A stretch of 64,000 nt of DNA, taken from the NCBI GenBank assembly GCA_025531455.1, contig JAMYHL010000062.1, positions 62,001 through 126,000 of the forward strand. The letters are read 5' to 3'. Of the stretch, positions 34,461 to 47,400 are shown piece after piece; positions within the stretch are counted from its first letter, which is position 1; every line of letters begins with the position of its first letter. The DNA comes from Apiotrichum sp. Y4204. Its lineage: Eukaryota > Basidiomycota > Tremellomycetes > Trichosporonales > Trichosporonaceae. Under the pieces are notes generated by a model. That model made no database searches. It worked only from the letters and a program-made list of their open reading frames with translations, and was not told the DNA's origin. The position numbers were made by a program, and so were the translations under genes.

Positions 34461-34951
34461 GGCCGTTATGGGCTAGCCGTGTGAAGGAGCATTGGTGAGA
34501 TGTGGAGAGTGGTATGGAGCTTTGGCGAGATGGGGAGAAGACTGTTGTTGATATATTCTTGTTGTGAATGTTGTGGAGCGATTTCGGTCATTTAGCATCC
34601 CAGGCGGGAAAAGGCAGTCGCGTCGTGCGCCCAGGCGAGGGATTATTATTTTGAGTCCTATTTTTCTGTTATTTATCCCAAATCTGTCATCTGTCCTCTG
34701 TCCCTGGCTGTTGGCGCACACGACTTGACTCAACCACCATAGACAGTCTCTCTCACACTCGCGGTCTGTGCATTGATTGTCTTCCCTCACCTTCCCCCTC
34801 TCCGCTCACATCACTCTCCGCGTCACCCGTCTCCTCTCCCTCGCTATCACTTGCGCCGTCCCCACCATCCTCCCTATCATCAACACCGCACTCATTCCAT
34901 CCACTTCTTTCATCTTCTCATATCTCTCCCTCCCTCTTCACGCGATACATC
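34461..34951. other. Divergent intergenic region (REEP-like / Scd6)
   Basis: This 491-bp spacer lies between two divergent genes. The right half is a pyrimidine-rich leader for the Scd6 gene. No other feature is evident. Confidence 0.5.
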
Positions 34952-36255
34952 ATGGACTACAACCAGTTCAAGGGGTGAGTCGCGGCATCAGGCACTATCT
35001 CCATTGTCACCTGCTCACCGACCAGAAAGCCGTTCCAGGTCATCTCACGCCTCAACGTCCGCTACACCGGTGTTTTCCAGGGTGAACTTTCCACAGAGTC
35101 ACCAGCTGACATCAGACATTGACCAGGAGACGCAGACGCTGTGCCTCTCGGAAGTGTACAACCACGGCACCGAGGACCGCCCGTCGCAGCGCGTGCTCCC
35201 CGGCTCGACGCAGTCGCTCGGATGGGTCCGCTTCCAGTGAGCTTCACAGATTGACTGAGCTGACAGCAGCACAAACTCCATCGAGTCGCTCGCGCTTGTC
35301 GAAAACTATGTTCCCCCATCGCAGGAGCCTGTTGACCCCATTCTTGCCTCTGTCGTGAGTCCTCTCGCAGCTGCCTCCCCCGCACCCTCCTTTATGATGA
35401 AGCATTTTTCGGATGTAAATGCCTACGGGCACGTCCGAGAGCGCATAAACCCATGTGGACACCTCCGTTGCCTTCCTTCTGATTTATCCTGACCCCTGCG
35501 CTGTTAAACTGTTTCTGTTCAGCGCTGACAAACAGAGCAAGACCGGGCCGTCGCCTCAGACGGAGCAGCGTCGTGCGCCCCCGACTGGCAATGGCCTTGC
35601 TTCCCTTCCCCCCAAGCCTGTCGGACCAGCGTCTTCTGCAACCGCCGCGCTGGATCGCGTGCAGAAGTCGCTGAATGACCTCTCGATGGAGGGTCGCCGC
35701 CGTCCCAAGCCGCAGCCGCCTGCTGTCCCTGACGCCGAGTTCGACTTTACCAAGGGCAACGAGCGCTTCCAGAAGGAGCGTCAGGCACTGAAGCAGGCCG
35801 AAGAGTCTGGGGGCAAGGAGGATGAGGAGACCAAGGACGAGGGCACGGTGGAGATTGGCGAGCCTGAAAACGCGCCGCACCCCTCTGCGATCCCCAAGGC
35901 GGCTGCACCCGCCCCTGCGCCCGCGAAGCCGGCCACGTACAACAAGACGAGCTTCTTCGATACGATCAGCTCGGACACGACACGCGTGTCGCGCGCGGAC
36001 GAGCGCCACCGCAACTTTGACACCTTTGGCGAGGCGGGCGGTGCGGGCGGCGGCGGTGGCATGCGCGGAGGATTCGGCGGCGGCGGCGGCGGCGGCGGCA
36101 TGCGCGGAGGATTCGGTGGAGGCGGCGGCGGCTTTGGCGGCAGCCAGCGCGGGTACAGCCATCACGGGCGCGGCGGGCGGGGAGGCGGACGTGGTCGCGG
36201 CCGCGGCGGCCACCAGCAGCAGGTCAACCCCAACTCGACGGGCTCGTTTGCGTAG
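34952..36255 (+). CDS. SCD6: Scd6/Lsm14-type mRNA decapping and translation repressor
   Basis: Five exons, about 330 residues. The N-terminal LSm14 domain starts MDYNQFKG and continues VISRLNVRYTGVFQDID ... VYNHGTEDR. The middle has an FDF motif (AEFDFTKGNERF), then an FFD box (YNKTSFFDTIS) and a TFG box (RHRNFDTFGEAG), and the chain ends in RGG/GFGGG repeats. This order defines Scd6/Lsm14/RAP55 (Sum2 in fission yeast). These bind Dhh1 and Dcp2 and inhibit eIF4G in P-bodies and stress granules, with the RGG tail a target for arginine methylation. An intron splits the LSm domain after GVFQ; its acceptor before ACATTGACCAG restores DIDQET. The intron at 35356-35535 ends with CTGACAAACAG. Confidence 0.93.
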
Positions 36256-36387
36256 CGGGCAACGTACAGTAGCGGTACGAGATGGCGTTTATATAGGTAG
36301 AAACAAGAAAGAAGCATGCGCAGGGTGGTGCGCCCGTGTAATATTCATGCATGTACTATATACTGCGAGCGGAGCAAAGCAAAAAGC

Positions 36388-37278
36388 CTAGAACACGAGA
36401 CCGACGGCGCGGTCAATCAAGTTCTGAAGCCACGGTTCAATGGCGGGATATGTCTTCCAGATCTGCTTCCAGGCAAGGGCACTCACGCCGCCAGTGGCAA
36501 TCCCCACAAAGACCTGGGGAACGGTATGGTATCCGAGCTTTACGCGGCTCCAGAGCCCGAGCCCCGTGATGCCAGCCAGTGCGATTCTCTCGATCCAAAG
36601 TCCCGGAATACTGGTAGATACGAGGGGGAGGAGGGGCCAGAGGTACACTAGATAAAATGCCAGTGCGGTCGAGTGCGTGCTCGGCATCCCGGACGTGCGC
36701 TTCGGTCTGACGCGGGACGGCTCGGATTCCGAGGGCGGCGGCGGGCGCGGCTGCTTGATTACGCGCTTGGCGATGCGGGCTGGTGTCAGCGAGAGGAGAG
36801 AGGAGAAGTAGGAGCTGTTTGGAGGAGGGCGGAGACTCGGTTCGCGTACGGCGTAATAGGCAATGAGCGCACGGTATAATGTGCCGCCTCGCATACTCGC
36901 GTGCGCACTTGTTCCCCGATCCCCTCGCGGTATATCAGAGGAAAGTAGAGCGAGCGGACGTGCGATCGTGCGACATCCACACGGGAGGCCGGGAGGGTAG
37001 CCGCATCACGCCGACTCTTTCTCCCTCCTCTCCTCACCATTACCGGCCCTCGTCTCTGATCACCACGACTCACCGACAATCGTGCTCGCGAGCGCCCCGG
37101 CACCAAACCACGCGGCGTGCGCGTCGCGCGTCCATGCTATCGCGAGGGCGGTGCCCGCCGTGACCGTTACGTGTGTCTGGGATGTGAGTGGACGTTGAGT
37201 AACAAAAAGGCTTACCTCGTCGAGAAACCAGAGGAGCGGGGAGGGATAGTCTGAGGGTTTGTGCTTGAGGATGCCCAT
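36388..37278 (-). CDS. CAX4: Dolichyl-diphosphate phosphatase, PAP2 family
   Basis: Three exons. The phosphatase signature is complete: KRVIKQPRP (K-x6-RP), PSTHS (PSGH-like, catalytic His) and SRVKLGYHT (SR-x5-H). The N-terminus MGILKHKPSDYPSPLLWFLDE and several hydrophobic segments around the motifs fit the Cwh8/Cax4/DOLPP1 group. These ER enzymes dephosphorylate dolichyl diphosphate in the lumen and so recycle the carrier for N-glycosylation. The loop between the first two motifs is long and rich in Pro/Ser/Arg. The middle intron (about 36890-37073) was set so that IVGGTLYRALIAYY reads through. The gene is convergent with Scd6, 132 bp away. Confidence 0.88.
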
Positions 37279-37514
37279 TGTGAGTGATAAAGGAAATGTT
37301 GGGGGTGGTTGTGGAAATCTCGTCGGTTTTCTGGGTATTTATCTGTTTGGGTGGGGTGGAGCTTGCTGGCGTGTCATGACATCATCCAGGACCCGTCCTG
37401 CCAACTTTTACTGTACTATTGCAATGACTCGTCTCATCGCGTTATGATGACATGGGACATGCATAGATGCGTTGCTTATTATAGTACATGTGCTAGGTCT
37501 AGATGCGTACAACA

Positions 37515-38818
37515 TCAGTCTACAGTCTTGGCCGGAATGAAGAATGTCAACACGCCGCCAGCCTCATTAATCTCCCCTGACGGTCAGCTCATCATTGACA
37601 TTTCCCAGCTGACACTCACCAATGTACACATAGGCAATGACACAGTGTCCTTCACAAATACCTTTCGTCAGCGCTACACTCCTCACAGACCCACAGGCAA
37701 TAGCCACGCCGCCGACGTGGTAGCTTGTCAGGAACTTTTGGAAGCCGCGGATGGACACCGTGCTGCTAAACATCTTTTCTGCGGACGGTGGAGGCTCGTT
37801 GTCCGACTCGGCTGAAGGTTAGTGGGTAACGAGTAGGAACAGGCACCCACTTGCAGACGTTGGGATGCTCAATCCCGTCCAGGCCGTCGACATCTGCGCT
37901 TTGGGCGACCTGACGCGCAGCTCGAGCTTGCCTTCCTGAATGTCAGCTCAAAGATATCACGGCAGCTGCTTACATGATTCGCAGAGATTGTCATATCTTC
38001 CGACATGTTGCTGATGCGCGACACAATCGTCTTGAGCTCTCCGAGGTTGGGAAGGACCAAGTGAATCTGGATGAGATGAGTGAAGCTCAACGCAGAGAAA
38101 CTCACATCTGGGGGTGGACACAATGGCTCCTTGAGCTCGTTCTGTCTCCGAGACGTGATGATGTGCACGACGACCTCGTGCATGATATGCACTGGGTGTC
38201 CTGCTGCGCTCTGGGTGTTAACCTCTCTAGTGATCTCAACACCTACAGTGCCCTTGATATCAAACGCCCAGATGGCACGGCTGTCGCGCTTGTTGAGCCT
38301 AAGCATGACGTCCGACTCGGCCACTGCACCCTGTCGTCCGCCTTCCCCGCTCGATCCGCCTGGTGGGTTAACAGACTATTTGTCAGCAAAACCCACTCGA
38401 GTTGTCTGCGCTCCGAAGGACCTTCAGCAGGGCCTCGAGGTTGATCTCGAGCCAGATCTCGTTGTTGGCATTCGATTCGATACGGAAGTGGTCAAACAGC
38501 GTGGGCTGGGGTCAGTTGCTGAGGCAACCCAAGCAGCAACCTACCACTTTAACTTGTCTGTAGTCTCAGTCAGCTAGGGTCTGCGAATCTGATCAGCTTA
38601 ACTCACGACCACACCTGTACACCGTCCTTGCCCTCGTTGCCCGGGATGATAAAATGGACCTTGTCGGGGCTGAGACGCACAACGCACACCTTGGCAAGGG
38701 CAGCAAGCGAGCGAACAATTTCTGAGAATATTAGCTTGTTCATGAGACCATACAGCTAAGGAGGAAGGCACGGACTGTGGAGCAGCGAGACGTTGATGAT
38801 TCTTGTCCGGAACCGCAT
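37515..38818 (-). CDS. HUS1: Hus1, subunit of the 9-1-1 checkpoint clamp
   Basis: About seven exons. The start MRFRTRIINVSLLHK, then VRSLAALAKVCVVRLSPDKVHFII, then FDHFRIESNANNEIWLEINLEALLKVLRSAQ, matches the first half of Hus1. The second half follows with EITREVN, ELKEPLCPPPDVSF, LGELKTIVSRISNMSEDMTISAN and GKLELRV. The last exon is easily missed: an intron at about 37567-37610 leads to EINEAGGVLTFFIPAKTVD, the expected C-terminal strand of a PCNA-like fold. Hus1 forms the PCNA-shaped Rad9-Rad1-Hus1 ring loaded at DNA damage and activates Mec1/ATR signalling. The first intron uses an unusual GTCCGT donor. Confidence 0.9.
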
Positions 38819-39868
38819 CTCGTCGACGTTTGGAGAGTCAGTGACGGGGAGAGAGAGATGAACGTGAGGAAAGGAGCAGCAGCACGAGGATAATGGCAAT
38901 GTCCTTCTCTGGGGGATGGAAAGTTGAATAAGAGTGATGATGAGGAAGAAGAAGAAGTAGCTGACCAAGTCGTCAACTTGACGGGATGATCGCCGCCCGA
39001 CGATCGCCTGGATCCTCGTCCCTCGACGCGTTGACTGGACTGCAAAAGTGGAGGAAGCGAGGGAAGGCACGACTGCACAAACAAATCTCGAGGCATCGCG
39101 GGGCTCCGGCTCTGTCGCATGGGAGTCAATCCGGCGAATGCGGCGCTTCAAAAGTGGCACCTTGGCTCAGATGCAGTGCTTGGATGCCTTGGCTGCGGCG
39201 CGGCGGCCGAGGACGAGTCGGCCAGCAACAAGGTCCAGGGCAAACGGGGAACGCCAGGGGCTAGGGGGGGCGCACTGCATCGGCTGGGCGCAGATCTCTG
39301 TCTAATAAGCAATCAAGTAATCTCAGTTGTGTAGCCATTACAATGGCCCCAATTGTCTGATCGATAGTCCTAATGAGAGAGAAAGGGATCCACCGCAGCA
39401 GGGCAAGAGCGGTGTAGCAACCGCAACCAGCAGCCGTTGCAGCCATCCACCATATATATTCGTCGTATGCATCTTTCCCGAGTCCACATCGCCTTCGGCG
39501 ACGTGCGTCTCGGCGTGCACAGCACACGGCGATGGAACGATCATCCGCAGCGAGCTAGAGCTAGAGAGAGCATGCATGATATGTCGGTTGGAAAGATGGA
39601 GTATAATGTGTGTGTTTGCGCTGTCTCTGCGACCCCTTCTCTCTCCCTTTCTGCCGCCCCTTTATTTCCTCGTCATTGACTTTACGCCACCGGACAACGA
39701 CCACGACCACAGAGCCACACACAGCATTCCATATTCCATCCCACCCGCATTTCACTTCACTCTCTCTCTCTCTCACATCACCTCCGTCTCCATCGTCGAC
39801 GTAAACAACGCCGCGCCACTCGTACCCACTCCGACCCCCGACCCCCGACCACTTGACCCACTCCCACC
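38819..39868. other. Divergent intergenic region, 1.05 kb (Hus1 / synaptobrevin)
   Basis: No gene is seen. It includes a (TC)n stretch near 39756-39775 and pyrimidine-rich leader sequence for the synaptobrevin gene. Other open frames have no recognisable product. Confidence 0.5.
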
Positions 39869-40698
39869 ATGTTCGTAACCCCGCTCCTTCCCCCGACCTA
39901 GGACTGGGACGAGGCGCCCGGCGCCGCGCCGCGCCACGCCCTCGGAGATCCACCATCTCACCCCATCTCCGTCCCCACGCACCCGGACACACACTGACCA
40001 CAGGTCCTCGGAGCCGTATGACCCCTACATCCCCTCGGGCTCGGCGGGCCCTTCGTCCGGCAACGCCGCCCAGGGACAGGGCGGGCCGCAGAACAAGAAG
40101 GTTAGTCGGCGCGAAGCGAGGCGCAATGAACGGCGTGCACCCCATCCGAGCGGTCTAGGAATCCATGAATTATGGATCACGACTCACGGATTCATGGTGT
40201 AATGGGATTGCGGGCAAAGCGAATTCCCGCGCTATACAGCCGGCCGCACGGTGTTTGCGAACATGCGAACCATTGGGTATGTGTTTACTGACACTGCAGA
40301 TCGCCGACATCCAGGCGCAGATCGACTCGACGGTCGACATTATGCACCAGAACATCACCAAGGTGGCCGAGCGTGGCGAGCGGCTCGACGCGCTGCAGGA
40401 CAAGACGGGTGCGTAAACACCTAAAGCTGGAACGCTGTAACTGATGGCAGATAACCTCGCAGTCTCGGCGCAGGGCTTCCGTCGTGGCGCTAACCGTGTC
40501 AGGAAGCAGATGTGGTATGTAGGATAACACGGCGAGAGTGTGAGACACGACTGACCTCGCAGGTGGAAGGACATGAAGATGCGCATCATCATCGTCATCG
40601 GCATCTGCGTGCTCATTGTTATTATCGTGGTCCCCATCGTCAAGTCGTGAGTTACTCATTTCACCAGACCCAAACTCACACCCAGCGTCAAGGGTTAG
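39869..40698 (+). CDS. SNC1: Synaptobrevin (v-SNARE, Snc1/2-like)
   Basis: Six exons, about 125 residues. After a short Pro/Gly/Ser-rich N-terminus comes the R-SNARE motif, [19 protein letters not shown] then [18 protein letters not shown], whose ERGER supplies the zero-layer Arg. It continues to [16 protein letters not shown] and a C-terminal anchor ([21 protein letters not shown]) ending KSVKG. This is the exocytic/endocytic v-SNARE that pairs with Sso and Sec9 at the plasma membrane. The first coding exon appears to be only ATGTTC (39869-39874). Choosing the acceptor at CGGAG/CCGTATG gives [11 protein letters not shown], but an upstream alternative acceptor would break the frame, so the first few residues are uncertain. 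A 200-nt intron precedes the SNARE motif. Confidence 0.92.
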
Positions 40699-41074
40699 TT
40701 TATCGGTCGAGGTCTCGCTCTTGCCCAAACAATTAGAACGTGCGACCGCCAGCCGGACGCACCAGCTCCAGGCCGGGTCCCGGATTTTTCTCCTTCCACA
40801 CACTCCTACCTCCCTTTCGCTTCCTCCCTTCGATACCATGTAACTGTGAACCCAACCATGTTGCTCATGCCAATGATCTGCCACATGACATGTGAATGAC
40901 GCTCAGCGAGAATATACAGTACAACCAAGTACAACATGTGCGGTGCCCGGGCCGGGCGCACGCGAGGCGAAACCCGTGGTTGTTGGGGTCGGTGGAGCAG
41001 GTGTGGTATTGTGAAACGAGACGACATGGCACGTGCAGGGACGACTTCATGCCGTTCAGCCCGCGGTTGATCTC
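40699..41074. other. Convergent 3' region (synaptobrevin / Grr1)
   Basis: This 376-bp spacer lies between two convergent genes and probably holds both 3' UTRs and poly(A) sites. Nothing else is seen. Confidence 0.45.
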
Positions 41075-43233
41075 TTAAGGCGCAGTGGTATTTTCGGTGC
41101 TGTTCAAGGCCAGGAGCGACGACGCCGATGAGGGCAGGGACGACGGCGGTGAGGGAGGCGACTGGGGTGCCTCCGAGTAGAAGCTCACCGACTCGAGGTA
41201 CCTGCGCAGCGCGGCAACGCCTTGGCCCGAGTAGACGCAGAAGCTTGCGCGCTGGTGGGGGTTGAATGTCTGGGAATCAGCGTTTGCGTCCAATTGGCAG
41301 CTTACCTCTGGAGGGGGGCGGCAGAACTGCTGCAGCTCGGGCGTCTTGAAGGCCGTCACGCCCGTGAGACTCAGGTGGGTGAGGAGGGGCAGGCGGCTGA
41401 GGAGGTAGTAGATGGCCTTGAGCGAGATGTTGTCGCAGTACGAGAGGTGCAGGCGCTCGAGGGTGCGCTCGCGCTCCCCAAGGGTTATTATGCCGCGGTC
41501 GGTCAGATTGACAACCTTGACCAGGCCGATGCGGCGCAGCTTTGGGAGATTGGTCGCGAGCGCGACCACGCTGCGATCGGTGAGGTTCGAACAGTCTGCG
41601 GTCAGTACAGCTTTAATTTCATACTGGTCTAGCTGCAGACTCACTAGCCAGATCGACGTAGCGCAAGCGTGTGCATGATCGCGCAAGGTGGATGACCGAC
41701 TCGTCGGTGATACTGCAGTGTCAGTTGCAATCTCACACCCGTTCTCACAAAGAGACATGTCCAAGGTGCAAGTAGTGGAGGTGCTTTCCCAGACGCGAAA
41801 TGCTGTGGATTGCCGCGTCCGTGAGGTTGGAGCACTTTGCCAGCGTGAGACTGCGGAGCTGGGGCGCGTTGGTGACGAGATTGTCAATGGCCTCGTCGCC
41901 GAGCTGGCGGCAGTTCGTAAAGTCCACTATGCGAAGCTGGTCGAGTGAGCGGGTAACAGGGCGTACGAGGGCGACTTCAATGTCCGGGAGTCTGACCGAC
42001 TGGCGTGCCATTGCCTTGGGCTTGAGTACGCCCGCCAGGTACCACGGGTATGCGCCGACGGCCTTCATCAGTCGCGCGTCGGGCATGTCGGCCATTTCGT
42101 GCAGATCGGGAATGGCGTCCTCTGTTATGATCGGGTTGTCATTCATACGCAGCTCGCGCAGGCCAACGCAATTGAAGAAGATTGAAAGCGTCGCGTCGTC
42201 CGACAGCTGCAGGATGTTGGCGAGGTCGAGTTCAAGAAGAAGCGGGCATGAGCGCGTCAACTTGATGATTGACCGGTCGGTGACTAGGTGGCATCCGCTC
42301 AGCTTGATCTGAATGTCAGTCTTGGTATGCCCAAACCGTTAGGATACCACCGACACATACCCTTCTCAACATCTTCGATCGTGCCGCGATCGCCAGCACG
42401 CCCTCGTCGGTAATCTTCCGGCACTTCGCAAGGTTCAGCCCTTGGACCTGGGGGCAGTTGAAGGAGATCTGGTGCACCACATAGTCGTCCACAGCATCGA
42501 CGCCTCCGAGATCGATAGCAATAAGGCTCCGCAGCTTCATAAAGACATGAGTGAGCGACTTGGAGGTAATCCCAACGGCCCCTGGCAGGGTCAGACGCTC
42601 AAGATTCATGCACACCGTAATGCCGCTGAGAAGATCGTCGGTAAGGTACCTCGCGAACCCGTTGAATACGAGGCGGCGCACAGTAGTTGAGTACGGGAGA
42701 AGGGGATCCTCCAGCGCGAGTACCCGCACAAACGATTCAAACTGGCCGATCGACGTCAACGGCGGCTTCTGCCAGATGAGTGGGAATGCGGCCAGACACC
42801 ATGTCTTCGACACAAGCATGGCCCTGACGAGATCTCGACTGGGGATGAGCTGGAGAATCTGGGGTCAGTCTGTGGCTGTACCAGGGTCCAGTTGTGCAGA
42901 ACGGACCTGTAGGAGGAGCTCGGTTGGGAGAGAGCGTGTCACATCGTCCGAGGTGTCCGCCGCGTCCGTCCTCCACTTGACGTCTTCCCGCCCGTCCCAG
43001 TTCTCCTTATATGCGAGTTCGGCATCGCTGAAGCTGACGGACGACTGGGAGGGGCTGACTGGCCCCGATGGTTGGGGGTCCGAATTGTTGCGCCCAAGCG
43101 GCGTCGACGCCTGCGAGCTCGGGCAGTTGTACGACGACACTTCGTCCAGGCGGTTCACCCACGTCCGTGTCCAGGCCTGGCTTGGCGAGTCGCTCGCCTC
43201 CGCTTCCTGCGACGACTGCGTGTTCGACTTCAT
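41075..43233 (-). CDS. GRR1: F-box/leucine-rich-repeat protein Grr1
   Basis: Four or five exons, about 680 residues. A disordered Ser/Pro-rich N-terminus is followed by an F-box (SLPTELLLQ spliced to ILQLIPSRDLVRAMLVSKTW, then CLAAFPLIWQKP). About twelve leucine-rich repeats of the cysteine-containing type follow: QGLNLAKCRKITDEGVLAIA, LDLANILQLSDDATLS, RIVDFTNCRQLGDEAIDNL, SLTLAKCSNLTDAAIHSI, HLSYCDNISLKAIYYLL. Grr1 is the substrate receptor of an SCF ubiquitin ligase that recognises phosphorylated G1 cyclins and nutrient-signalling proteins. The tail is Ser/Pro-rich (SPPSPPSSLPSSASS). The order and length fit fungal Grr1 rather than the shorter human FBXL2/20. Confidence 0.93.
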
Positions 43234-44438
43234 GCTGCTTTGCGTTCGTAGATTTCGATCAAGGCGGTATCAGTGGGCTTGAGCCTTAGCACCGAGTGGC
43301 AGTCCCTGCTGCTATCAACATTGGAATCGGTGTTCTGACGATTGGGTAAGCAGTGCACGCACCAGTGGGTATCGTATTAGAGGGCGGCGGCCTGGCACTG
43401 CGAGACCTAGGTGGGTAGCACGGGGAAAGTGATTCAATGGTATCGAGATGGGTGACACTGAGGATGAGACAGGACAATGGGGAATCGAGAAAGAAAGGAC
43501 AGTGGAAGTCGAAAGGCAGGAGAATGCGAGGTAGTCGACAAGAGTGCGTCCCCCAAGATGTATACGTGTGTGGAGGATTTTCGCTTGTGTGGGCGGCTTT
43601 TCGTATCAATGCAGAGACCGAGCGATGAGAATGTGAGAATGGGAGGAGGAGAGAAATGCAATTGTGGGAGAAAAAGATGATGGATGAAGAGTAAAAGAGC
43701 GGTGGTAGTGGTAGTGGAGTGGTGAGAGAGATCAATGTCGCAGCAACAACAAATCGATCGATATCCCGTCCGAACAATGCCGCATGCGATGATAGAGAAC
43801 TGAATACTGGAGGAGGGTGGCGACCGAGGTGGATGATAAATTCAAGAGGAATGAAGAGTGCGTGCATAAATAGGTGCGTGTCGCACTGCTTTGTCGCTAT
43901 TGCATGCTGCCCGCTCCCCATCGTCATTGTCCTCGATGCCATTCTCGAGCCCCCTCCTGGCGGCGTCATGGCCCCGGATTGGTCTCTACCCCACTCCGTC
44001 GATCTCTCAGCACCCTCCGACATGACAGGGATGCTTCGGGCTCTGCCTTGGCGTCATAGATCACGTGATAGTGAACTTGCAGCCCACACTGGATCACGCA
44101 GAAATGACGTGTTACGTTCTTTCCTCCACCTAGCCACCTCCGCGTGAGCTCGGCGTGTCGATCCAGACCGCGTCAACGATCACCGGCCAAGGCTCATTGC
44201 TCGGCACTCGGCGTCCGCCACCACTCTGCCAAGAGCGACAACATTCTTGTTGTTCAAGCTAGCTCTCCTCTCGACACCACCCCCCACTCACACACTCGCT
44301 CTCCAGTTCCGCACACACGACACCTCGACGGCGGACAACGCCCGCGGACAACGCCCCACTCTCCCTTCCCTTCCCGCCCACTCTCTCCTTCATCGGGGTC
44401 CGTGAAGCGCCAGCTCTCACGGCACCCATCCAACCTCC
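43234..44438. other. Divergent intergenic region, 1.2 kb (Grr1 / Neo1)
   Basis: No gene is seen. The left part on the + strand is purine-rich (43620-43730), which is a pyrimidine-rich leader when read from the Grr1 side. A perfect TCACGTGA palindrome lies at 44061-44068, with TGACGT about 40 bp to its right. Confidence 0.5.
44061..44068. promoter_or_regulatory. TCACGTGA palindrome (E-box)
   Basis: This is a perfect 8-bp palindrome with a CACGTG core, in the divergent Grr1/Neo1 promoter, about 370 bp from the Neo1 start. A TGACGT site follows near 44105. It resembles the cluster upstream of the gene at 15713. The binding factor is unknown. Confidence 0.35.
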
Positions 44439-47400
44439 ATGCCCGCGCAACACTCTCCAGGCGAATACCCGTTGACAACCTTCTCGTCGTCCATGCCGGC
44501 CACTTCCCGGGGATCAGCCTTGTCCTTTGGCGCGGGGCGGAGGAATAAGAACAATGGGTCGCCGACAAACGAAGAGGCTGAGGCCCTGCTCGGCGATGAG
44601 GAAGGCGAGCTTGACGACAACATCAGCGAGGTGAATACCGCGTCGCCGAGTCCGCACGCGATACTGACTATTTGCAGCGCGGGCCGTCGTCGCTCATGTC
44701 GACTTCGAGCTTTGCGAAATCGGGATCACGGACAATACCAATACCGTCCTCCGGTCGTGAGTGCCGCGCCCGGCGGTTGTAAGCTTACAGGCAGGGTCAC
44801 GCAACTCGTTCCCAATGAACATTGTACGAAACCAAAAGTACAGCGTGTTCTCGTTCCTTCCGATTGTCTTCTATGAGCAGTTCAAGTTCTTCTTCAACTT
44901 TTACTTCCTCGTCGTCGCGCTCAGCCAGTTTATCCCGGCTTTGAAGATCGGTGAGTTGGAGTGGGTAAATGGAGCTGACGGTAAGGCTACATTGTCACAT
45001 ATGTCGCGCCGTTGGCGTTTGTCCTGGCAGTGACGATGGGAAAAGAGGCATATGACGACTACAGCAGGTATCAGCGCGACCGCGAGGCCAACTCGACGCG
45101 GTATCTCCTTCTCCTCACGCACTCCAAAGCCAACGATTCGGAAGACATGCCACACCCACAGACGCAGTCCATCCCATCCTCCGCCATCAAGGTCGGCGAC
45201 ATGGTGCTTCTGGAGAAGAACCAGCGCGTCCCGGCAGACATGGTGCTCCTCACGACTTCTGAGGAGGAGGGAACGTGCTTCGTCCGCACAGATCAGCTCG
45301 ACGGTGAGACGGACTGGAAGCTCAAGGTCGCGGTCACCGAGACACAAAAGCTGGGCGAGAAGGGAGTCGGCGGCGTTGAAGGAAGCCTCTACGGTGAGTT
45401 AGGCACTTTCCTAGCTGTTAACTCTATCCAGCCGATCCCCCAATCAAGGACATCCACACATTCTACGGCGTTCTCAACCTGCGTTCGACTGAGCCTGGTC
45501 CAGTGGACGAGGCCTCCGTCCCCCTTTCGGTGGAGAACGTTCTCTGGGCCAATACGGTTCTCGCGGCTGGATCCGCGGTCGGTTTGGTTGTATACACCGG
45601 TAAGGAGACGCGTGCGGTGCTCAACACGAGTGAGCCGGAGACCAAGATGGGCACGCTGGAGATGGAAGTGAACCAGATGGCAAAGGTAGGGGTTATGGTG
45701 GGACTTCGCGTTAACCCGCAGATTCTGTGCACTGTCACTTTTGCGCTGTCCCTCTTCCTCGTCGCGCTCAACGGCTTCCGCGGCCAATGGTACATCTACG
45801 TGTTCCGTTTCCTAATTCTCTTCTCGTCCATTATTCCTATCAGGTGGGTGTAGCTTGCGACAAAGCTCACACCAGTTTGCGTGTTAACCTCGACATGGGC
45901 AAGACATACTACGCGAGGCAAATCCAACACGACCCGGATATCCCAGATACGATTGTGCGCACGAGCACGCTGCCGGAGGAGCTTGGGCGTGTGGAGTACC
46001 TCCTTACTGATAAGACTGGGACTTTGACCCGCAACGGTGAGTGATCTTGCGCGGGACCTTGCTGTTCGTTGTAAAGGACCTGTTCAGCAATTCGCGCTGA
46101 GATCACATGCTGACATTCAGAAATGGAACTGAAGAAACTGCACATGGGGACTGTTGTCTTCACCTGGGACTCTATGGACGAGGTCTCACACCTGCTCTCT
46201 CAAGGGTTCGGCGAGGATAGCCGTGAGTCGGTGGAGGTGTTAACCAGCTGACCGATCAGACCGCCGCCAGAACTCGCTTGGCCCGGGGACAGGACCCCGT
46301 GGCCGACGAGACATCTCCATCAGGGTTAAGGATGCTGTCATGGCGCTGGCGACCTGTCACAACGTGAGCTGTTGCGGAGTTGACCCGAGCTAACAATGCA
46401 GGTCACACCAGTGACAAACGACGATGGCACTGTCACCTACCAAGCGTCCTCTCCTGACGAGGTGGCCATTGTCGAGTGGACAGAATCCGTCGGTCTCACT
46501 CTGACCGCCCGCGACCGCAACAGCATGACATTGGAGTCCAAGTCTGGCGCGACTCTTTCCTTTGACATTCTCTCAGTGTTTCCCTTCACGTCCGAGTCGA
46601 AGCGCATGGGCATTATTGTCAGGGATCGCAAGACGGGGACGACTACATTCGTGCAGAAGGGTGCCGATGTCGTCATGTCGGGCATCGTGCAGGCGAACGA
46701 CTGGCTGGACGAGGAGTGCGGCAACATGGCGCGTGAAGGTCTGCGCACACTTGTTGTCGGCCGGAAACGACTCACGGACGAGGTGTACGCTGAATTTGAG
46801 AAAGAGCACCGCGCCGCTCAGCTGCTGAGCGCAGACGAGCGCGTGGAGGCTACCCAGGCTGTCGTCTCGAAGTATCTCGAGACTGACCTCGAGCTGCTCG
46901 CCTTGACTGGTGTCGAGGACAAGCTGCAGGACGACGTCAAGTCTACGCTGGAACTGATGCGCAATGCCGGCCTCAAGATCTGGATGTTGACTGGTGACAA
47001 GATTGAGACGGCGACAAACATTGCTATGTCGAGTAAACTCGTGTCGCGAAACCAATACATCCACCAGGTAGCGAAGTGTAAGCTTCTGGTAAGCATCATT
47101 AGCTGACTTGTTCAGTGAAGTCTGCGGATCAAGTTCGCGATATGCTCGATTTTTTGCGTCACAAGCTTGACTGTTGTCTGGTCATTGACGGAGAGTCACT
47201 GCAGGTGAGGCAAGCCATGCAATGGGAGTAGGGGTGATGCTGACTCTGATAGCTCTGCCTCGACCTCTTCCGGAACGAGTTTGTCGCGCTCGCCACCCAG
47301 CTCCCTGCCGTGGTTGCATGTCGCTGCTCGCCTACGCAGAAGGCGGACGTCGCACGCCTTATCCGCGAGTACAGCAAGAAGACCGTGTGCTGCATCGGCG

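Noticed and set aside
37567..37773. Hus1 ending at 37567
   Set aside because: A standard short intron there leads to a further exon encoding the expected last strand of the clamp fold.
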